Below are positions 49,516 through 53,831 of a DNA stretch of 53,831 nt, piece after piece. The notes beneath the pieces are model-generated. The model ran no database searches. It worked only from the letters and a program-made list of their open reading frames with translations, and was not told where the DNA came from. The number at the start of each line of letters is the position of its first letter. Positions within the stretch are counted from its first letter, which is position 1. Made by a program: the position numbers and the translations under genes. This DNA is from Bacillota bacterium (GTDB lineage: Bacteria > Bacillota > Clostridia > Peptostreptococcales > Anaerovoracaceae): contig JAEDDI010000006.1 in NCBI GenBank assembly GCA_016293805.1, positions 1-53,831 of the forward strand, read 5' to 3'.

Positions 49516-49937
49516 AAGATAAAAATAACAGCACTCCCATACTGAACATCGGAACATCCTCCCTTCTCATAATCTTTGTTATCCCCTGTCTTGCTGTATT
49601 TGCCGCGCTTGCGCTCTCATCTGCAAAATCAGATCTGGAATTCAGCAAGGACCTTGCAAAACGTAAGTCTGCATACTACAATGCATCATACAGGGCTGAG
49701 GAAATAGCAGGTGAAATAGACTCTCTGCTGGCACAGGGAAAGTCTCCTGAAGAATGCAGTGCAGAGGTTAAAGTTTCAGGTGATACAGCAGACTATGAGG
49801 TAATGATAGACGACAGCAGAAAACTGCTCATCAGCCTCAGAATCAGCGGCAGCTCATTTGAAATACAGAAATGGCAGACAGTTGCATTAAAAGAATGGGA
49901 AGATAATGATACCCTCAATCTGATAGAGATTGACTAG
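49512..49937 (+). CDS. Single-pass protein of the pilus-like cluster (PilX/GspK position)
   Basis: The 141-residue protein has a helix at about 18-40 (LLIIFVIPCLAVFAALAL) followed by a coil-prone stretch (SKDLAKRKSAYYNASYRAEEIAGEID), like the amphipathic N-terminal helix of pilin-like proteins. No sequence family is recognised. The start follows GAGAGG, and the gene overlaps the PilT region so that the pilT ATG lies 11 bases beyond its stop. It is the fourth of four small membrane proteins between gspF and pilT. Confidence 0.58.
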   Translation: MKDKNNSTPILNIGTSSLLIIFVIPCLAVFAALALSSAKSDLEFSKDLAKRKSAYYNASYRAEEIAGEIDSLLAQGKSPEECSAEVKVSGDTADYEVMIDDSRKLLISLRISGSSFEIQKWQTVALKEWEDNDTLNLIEID

Positions 49938-49947
49938 GAGGCCCACA

Positions 49948-51006
49948 ATGGAATTAAAAAAAATACTCTACAAATCCATAGCTGACGGCGGATCTGACGT
50001 ATTTATAGTCGCAGGCAGACCTGTATCAGTAAGAAAAAAAAGTGTAATTGAGACAGTTGACGACAAGCCACTGACGCCTGAAGACACAGAAAACCTCGTA
50101 AACCAGATATATGCCTCTGCAGGCGGAAGAGATATGTCTGTAATACACAGCAAAGGGGACGATGATTTTTCTTTTGCCATACCCGGCCTTTCAAGATTCA
50201 GAGTAAGTGCATTCAAGCAGAGGGGAACTTACTCGGCAGTAATACGAATCATTTCTTTCGAGCTGCCTGTCCCTGCTGAGCTTGGAATACCCGAGAATAT
50301 AGTAAACATGGGAATCGGAAGCAGGGGAATGATTCTTGTTACAGGACCTGCAGGAAGCGGTAAATCCACAACACTGGCATGCATGATAGATGCTGTTAAC
50401 AGAATGCAGAACAAGCATATCATCACGCTGGAGGATCCTGTGGAATTCCTCCACAGGCATCAGAACAGTATTGTCAGCCAAAGAGAAGTAAACCAGGATA
50501 CGGAAAGCTATATCACAGCACTGCGTGCAGCTCTCAGACAGAGTCCTGACATCATACTGCTGGGTGAAATGAGAGATTACGAGACAATCAATATTGCCAT
50601 GACTGCAGCAGAAACAGGTCATCTGCTTCTTTCAACACTGCACACAATAGGCGCTGCAAATACCATCGACAGAATAATAGATGTTTTTCCTGCAAATCAG
50701 CAGAAGCAGATTCAGGTTCAGCTTTCTCTTGTTCTGACCGCTGTTGTATCACAGCAGCTTGTGCCGGCAGCGGATGGAAAAGTTGTTCCTGCATTTGAGA
50801 TTATGACAGTAACTCCAGCAATAAGGAACATGATAAGAGAAAACAAAGTTCACATGATTCCAGGTGTCATAGAATCGGCCTCAAAGGATGGAATGATTTC
50901 CATGGACACAAGTCTCCTTAATCTGTATAATTCCGGAACTATAACTGAAGAGACAGCGCTCAGATATGCTGTCAATCCTGAAAACCTCAAGAGAAAGATA
51001 AAGTAA
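49948..51006 (+). CDS. PilT-type type IV pilus retraction ATPase
   Basis: The 352-residue hexameric ATPase has Walker A GPAGSGKSTTL, an Asp-box (IITLEDPVEFLH), Walker B QSPDIILLGEMRDYETI and a His-box (GHLLLSTLHT). The C-terminal signature AIRNMIRENKVHMIPGVIES with DTSLLNLYNSGTITEE is PilT-like rather than PilB/GspE-like. PilT drives pilus retraction. I choose the ATG at 49948 because AGGAGG lies six bases before it; the upstream in-frame ATG at 49930 lacks one. No PilB-type ATPase or major pilin gene is seen in this window. It closes the operon; a terminator follows. Confidence 0.9.
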   Translation: MELKKILYKSIADGGSDVFIVAGRPVSVRKKSVIETVDDKPLTPEDTENLVNQIYASAGGRDMSVIHSKGDDDFSFAIPGLSRFRVSAFKQRGTYSAVIRIISFELPVPAELGIPENIVNMGIGSRGMILVTGPAGSGKSTTLACMIDAVNRMQNKHIITLEDPVEFLHRHQNSIVSQREVNQDTESYITALRAALRQSPDIILLGEMRDYETINIAMTAAETGHLLLSTLHTIGAANTIDRIIDVFPANQQKQIQVQLSLVLTAVVSQQLVPAADGKVVPAFEIMTVTPAIRNMIRENKVHMIPGVIESASKDGMISMDTSLLNLYNSGTITEETALRYAVNPENLKRKIK

Positions 51007-51029
51007 AGGACTTCATGCGAAGTCCTTTT
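51005..51029 (+). terminator. Terminator after pilT
   Basis: AAAGGACTTC and GAAGTCCTTT form a ten-base stem around ATGC, followed by TTA. It begins within the pilT stop codon region and closes the 44.2-51.0 kb operon. Confidence 0.8.
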
Positions 51030-51086
51030 AAAATCCGATATCACTTGAATCATTCACAAAAGCCTCTCTGTACTGCGCCTTCTATT

Positions 51087-52334
51087 CTACAAATCCATTC
51101 TAAGATGATTCAGCGCCTCCCTTGGAGTCCATCCGTGGTAAACCCATTTGTGTGTATCAAGAAGCATATCCTCTACAAATTCGGCAAGTTCTGCCCTGTC
51201 TTTGCCGTCTTTAACTTCAATACCAAAGCCTTCCATAACGTGAAGTGCTCTTCTGAGAATCATCTCATTTGAATCATCAGCACTCATATCCTCTGTTTCC
51301 TGAATCTGAAACTCTGCAACAAAATCATCGAGCACATCATCCAGTGTACAGTCATACTCATCAGCTCTTGCTTCCAGTCTGTCAGCATACATGTCCTTGA
51401 CATATCTTCTAAGTCTTGTTTCTGCCCTGGTTTCCTCAGCATAGTTATTATCAGCGTACTTCATCAGTTTCTTTCGCGGAGGTATATAAAGATCATATCT
51501 TGAAGCTGCAAGTACAAGCGATCTGTACCCCGCGTTATTCCTCAGAGCAAAAAATGTCCTTATCTCATTCTCACCAAGTTCCTCCCGGGATGAAACAAAA
51601 TCTACATACTCGTTCAGTTCCTCAACATACTGATCTTCATAAAACTCATTGAGCAAAAGACCGTCAACAGTAGTGAGAGTCTCTGTAGAAATCCCGGAAA
51701 TAAGTTCTTTCAGCGTATACATAAAGAAATACTCAGGAGTAAAGAAAATGGTATTCCTGTAACTGCCCTCACTCCTTCTGTACCTGTCAAAGCCTGTATT
51801 AAGATCCTCATATGTCTTTATAATCTCAACAAGATCATTGTAGTGACATGCACCATAGTAGTCAGCCGCCGCAGCCGCATAAGTGTCCATCTTCTGCGCA
51901 TATTTCTTTCTTGCAGTAAAACATGAATCTGCCGAAAGCCTGTCATACATCTCAGCGCATCCAAGCATCTGCGCAAACTCCTCAAGTTCATCATCGCTTC
52001 CCCCAAACACAAGGCACATTCCCTCAAACAGAGTATCGCTGGCACATATCTCAGTAAGAATTTCAACCCTGGTCTCCCTGTCCGGATTTCCAAATGCGGC
52101 ATCTATTATTCTGACAAGAAGCTCTTTATCTTCAGGTGAAAGAATCCCCATACGGACCTTCCTTCCCGTCACAGACTCAATCATCGGCAGCATGTCGTGT
52201 TCACCCTCATTAAGAGAAACGGAAAAATCCTTGTTCCTCATAACAAGATCGGCTGCAAAAGCGAACATATCGTCTATAATCTGGTTCTTATGCGACAGAA
52301 TACTGTCTCTTATCTTTCTTCTTCTCTCCTCCAT
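51087..52334 (-). CDS. Unknown 415-residue helical protein
   Basis: I do not recognise this protein. It is acidic, predicted largely helical, without signal peptide or membrane helices. A conserved-looking C-terminal end DTHKWVYHGWTPREALNHLR and FVEDMLLDTHK stand out, as do YAAAAADYYGACHY and the repeated ..LEEF..MLG.. patterns. The start at 52334 is placed because AGG lies eight bases before the ATG and MEERRRKIRDS is a natural N-terminus; a GTG at 52361 is an alternative. It is divergent from the S66 peptidase gene, and convergent with the pilT operon end. Confidence 0.65.
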   Translation of the reverse strand: MEERRRKIRDSILSHKNQIIDDMFAFAADLVMRNKDFSVSLNEGEHDMLPMIESVTGRKVRMGILSPEDKELLVRIIDAAFGNPDRETRVEILTEICASDTLFEGMCLVFGGSDDELEEFAQMLGCAEMYDRLSADSCFTARKKYAQKMDTYAAAAADYYGACHYNDLVEIIKTYEDLNTGFDRYRRSEGSYRNTIFFTPEYFFMYTLKELISGISTETLTTVDGLLLNEFYEDQYVEELNEYVDFVSSREELGENEIRTFFALRNNAGYRSLVLAASRYDLYIPPRKKLMKYADNNYAEETRAETRLRRYVKDMYADRLEARADEYDCTLDDVLDDFVAEFQIQETEDMSADDSNEMILRRALHVMEGFGIEVKDGKDRAELAEFVEDMLLDTHKWVYHGWTPREALNHLRMDL

Positions 52335-52456
52335 AGCGATTACCTGCCTTTCCAAATACACTGGTGATTATGATATATCTTATCATACTGCAGTCGATAT
52401 TTCACTTGGATTTATGATATAATTGAAGTTGAGAATAAACAGAACAGGAGAAGAAA
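52335..52456. promoter_or_regulatory. Divergent promoter region
   Basis: The plus strand has an extended -10 TGATATAAT (52415-52423) for the S66 peptidase. The minus-strand promoter for the unknown gene is less clear (CATAAT near the 52370s). Confidence 0.5.
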
Positions 52457-53347
52457 ATGATATCAGAACCATTAAAAAAGAACGGAACCATTGGAATCTG
52501 CTCGCCCTGTCACATAGCGGGCAGACAGGAGATGATGCTGATCGGATTTCAGCTCAGACAGATGGGTTTTACAGTAAAAGAGAGCGACAATATATACAGT
52601 AACACATACGGCTATGCTGCAACCCCGGAGGAGAAGGCGCACGACCTTATGCAGCTCATATGTGATGATGAGGTTGGTCTGGTGCTGTTTGGAGGAGGCG
52701 AAGGATGCGTTGAAGTGCTTCCTTACCTGGATTTCGAAGAAATAAAAAAACATCCCAAGAGAATCTGCGCATTCAGCGACTCGACAACACTGCTGAATTC
52801 CATATGGGCAAACACCGGGATGGAAGTGTATTACGGACTCGCACCAAGTGACTTCATGATGGGCCTTTCAGATTACAACCGGCTGTTCTTTGAAGGACAC
52901 ATACTGAGCAGAGATATGAACGAGCACATCCCCTATTCAAAGTGGATCCTGTGCAACGAAGGTGTCGGTGAGGGAATTCTCTTCGGAGGATATTCCAACA
53001 ATGTAGCCCTCATGCTCGGCAGCAGATATTTCCCTATTGATAAAAGCCAAGACTATATACTGTTTGTTGAAGACCACGAAAGATTCGGAGGTCTCGATTA
53101 CGTCAGCGCAATGATAGGACATATCGAGCAGAACCCTATAATGGATAACATCAAAGGAGTTCTTTTCGGACACTATTCCGTAACTCGTCATCCCGAGCTT
53201 TACGAAAGACTGAAAAGATTCGGAGAAGCCTTCAATATACCTGTTGCATACTGTGATGATTTCGGTCACGGAGATGCAAGCGCTATTCTTCCTATAGGAA
53301 GAAAAGCTGTACTGGATACAGTTAAAGGTTCCCTTACATACAAATGA
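52457..53347 (+). CDS. S66-family LD-carboxypeptidase
   Basis: The 296-residue protein belongs to the LdcA/MccF group. After a Rossmann-like N-terminus (GTIGICSPCHIAG) come LFGGGEGCVEVLPYLDF, and AFSDSTTLLNSIWANTGM with the nucleophilic serine (SDST where GxSD is usual). The C-terminal half has GGYSNNVALMLGS, FVEDHERFGGLDYVSAMIGH and GVLFGHYS, with the Glu and His of the Ser-His-Glu triad in ED and GH segments. It trims LD-crosslinks or tetrapeptides of peptidoglycan, or inactivates peptide-nucleotide antibiotics. AGGAG lies seven bases before the ATG. Confidence 0.9.
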   Translation: MISEPLKKNGTIGICSPCHIAGRQEMMLIGFQLRQMGFTVKESDNIYSNTYGYAATPEEKAHDLMQLICDDEVGLVLFGGGEGCVEVLPYLDFEEIKKHPKRICAFSDSTTLLNSIWANTGMEVYYGLAPSDFMMGLSDYNRLFFEGHILSRDMNEHIPYSKWILCNEGVGEGILFGGYSNNVALMLGSRYFPIDKSQDYILFVEDHERFGGLDYVSAMIGHIEQNPIMDNIKGVLFGHYSVTRHPELYERLKRFGEAFNIPVAYCDDFGHGDASAILPIGRKAVLDTVKGSLTYK

Positions 53348-53366
53348 GGAAGCGATGCTTCCTCAT
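53344..53366 (+). terminator. Terminator of the S66 gene, containing its stop codon
   Basis: ATGAGGAAGC and GCTTCCTCAT pair around GAT, followed by TCTTTATTCTT. The first arm includes the TGA stop of the S66 gene. Confidence 0.78.
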
Positions 53367-53369
53367 TCT

Positions 53370-53831
53370 TTATTCTTCCAGTGTAAACTTCCACGCACAG
53401 AACCACTCGTCCGGATGCTCATCCGGCGGACATCCGATACATTCTGTCCTGATTCTGTCGTCTATTCCCTCCGCAAACCTTGAATACTCTACAAGACCCG
53501 CACTCCTGCACGGATAATCATCCAGTCCCTTCCTTATCCTGGCAGTCTGAACTCTGCATTCATTCATTTTAAATATGAGCGAATTCCCGTCTCTTTCAGC
53601 CGACTGAACATTCAGTCTTCCGTACATTCTGAAATTCAGAGCCTTCTCCAGACCTTCGAGTCCCGGATGTTCAGACAGATTAAGAATTCTCTTAACTGAC
53701 CACGCTTCAAACGGAGAGAATCTCCCCCATGTTGAATCGTTGCATCTCTTGGCATCATTCATACCATGGCGAAACTCCACAGCCTGAAACCATACTCCAT
53801 CCTGAGCCAGCCAGTTTTTTGCGATTGAATC
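53370..53831 (-). CDS. DUF6125-like protein, C-terminal part (cut by window edge)
   Basis: The reverse strand is open from the window edge (53831) to a TAA at 53370, giving 153 codons. The N-terminal visible stretch SIAKNWLAQDGVWFQAVE and HGMNDAKRCNDSTW match the NWLAxDGLWFQ pattern I associate with DUF6125 proteins; a C-terminal pair of cysteines occurs in ECIGCPPDEHP. Function unknown. The annotation of a start within the window (around 53780) should be rejected because the frame continues upstream. Confidence 0.7.
   Translation of the reverse strand, partial: DSIAKNWLAQDGVWFQAVEFRHGMNDAKRCNDSTWGRFSPFEAWSVKRILNLSEHPGLEGLEKALNFRMYGRLNVQSAERDGNSLIFKMNECRVQTARIRKGLDDYPCRSAGLVEYSRFAEGIDDRIRTECIGCPPDEHPDEWFCAWKFTLEE

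Noticed and set aside
53370..53780. A complete 136-residue gene
   Set aside because: The frame stays open to the window edge with family-like residues upstream, so it is the end of a longer gene.
1..53831. tRNA, rRNA, CRISPR arrays, insertion sequences, prophage
   Set aside because: I saw no cloverleaf ends, repeat-spacer pattern, transposase motifs or phage structural genes.

Overview
The window is a gene-dense stretch of a bacterial chromosome, most likely from a Gram-positive, low-to-mid GC anaerobe of the class Clostridia. The evidence is indirect but consistent: strong AGGAGG-type ribosome binding sites with several TTG starts, sigma-A type promoters, a ZTP riboswitch ahead of formate-THF ligase, a NiCo-type riboswitch ahead of a cation exporter, FchA/FolD/Fhs one-carbon genes, an rplS-rbgA-rnhB block, a SpoIIM-like membrane protein, and a BspA-type repeat/CHAP surface protein. 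I cannot name a species. I see no tRNA, rRNA, CRISPR array, insertion sequence or prophage.

Layout. 1-365: N-terminal part of a sensory membrane protein (minus). 447-5284 (plus): cvpA, birA, an FHA-SEDS cell-wall polymerase fusion and its transpeptidase partner. 5294-6322: riboswitch-controlled CDF metal exporter. 6315-10100 (minus): LRR/CHAP secreted protein, serine hydrolase, MATE transporter. 10188-14433 (minus): carA-carB. 14574-19531 (minus): putative DNA-repair radical SAM protein and its partner, Sir2 deacylase, PrsW protease, VanY-like carboxypeptidase. 19711-23183: MocR regulator, SpoIIM-like protein, TetR regulator, NagD-like phosphatase. 23282-23516: a candidate non-coding RNA. 23519-27780 (minus): one-carbon/folate block (fchA-folD-acyltransferase-like; fhs behind a ZTP riboswitch). 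27942-29408 (minus): NSS symporter. 29567-31491 (minus): rplS-rbgA-rnhB. 31631-36366 and on to 37636 (minus): AEC transporter, DUF445, glnS, cysK, histidine phosphatase, CpXC protein. 37849-41079 (minus): five poorly characterised genes including an EFR1 flavodoxin/ferredoxin and a DUF1232 protein. 41197-41586 (plus): two tiny genes, one an HTH protein. 41608-42219 (minus): LUD protein. 42274-42640: an RNA-rich intergenic region with two candidate small RNAs on opposite strands. 42675-44081 (minus): aldehyde dehydrogenase. 44253-51006 (plus): degenerate GGDEF protein, ECF sigma factor, probable anti-sigma factor, transglutaminase lipoprotein, then a reduced type IV pilus-like cluster (GspF, four small single-pass proteins, PilT ATPase). 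51087-52334 (minus): unknown 415-aa protein. 52457-53347 (plus): S66 LD-carboxypeptidase. 53370-53831 (minus): C-terminal part of a DUF6125-like protein.

Most interesting. The 44253-51006 operon couples a sigma/anti-sigma pair and a secreted transglutaminase to a stripped-down pilus/pseudopilus machine with a PilT-type ATPase but, in this window, no PilB ATPase, no prepilin peptidase and no canonical prepilin cleavage motif. Second are several intergenic transcription units that look complete (promoter plus terminator) but carry no gene, at 23282-23516, 35315-35437, 42274-42436 and 42513-42640. Third is a palindrome (TGCTAACTG half-site) shared between the CDF promoter and the 42.5 kb small-RNA promoter, suggesting a common, perhaps metal-responsive, repressor.
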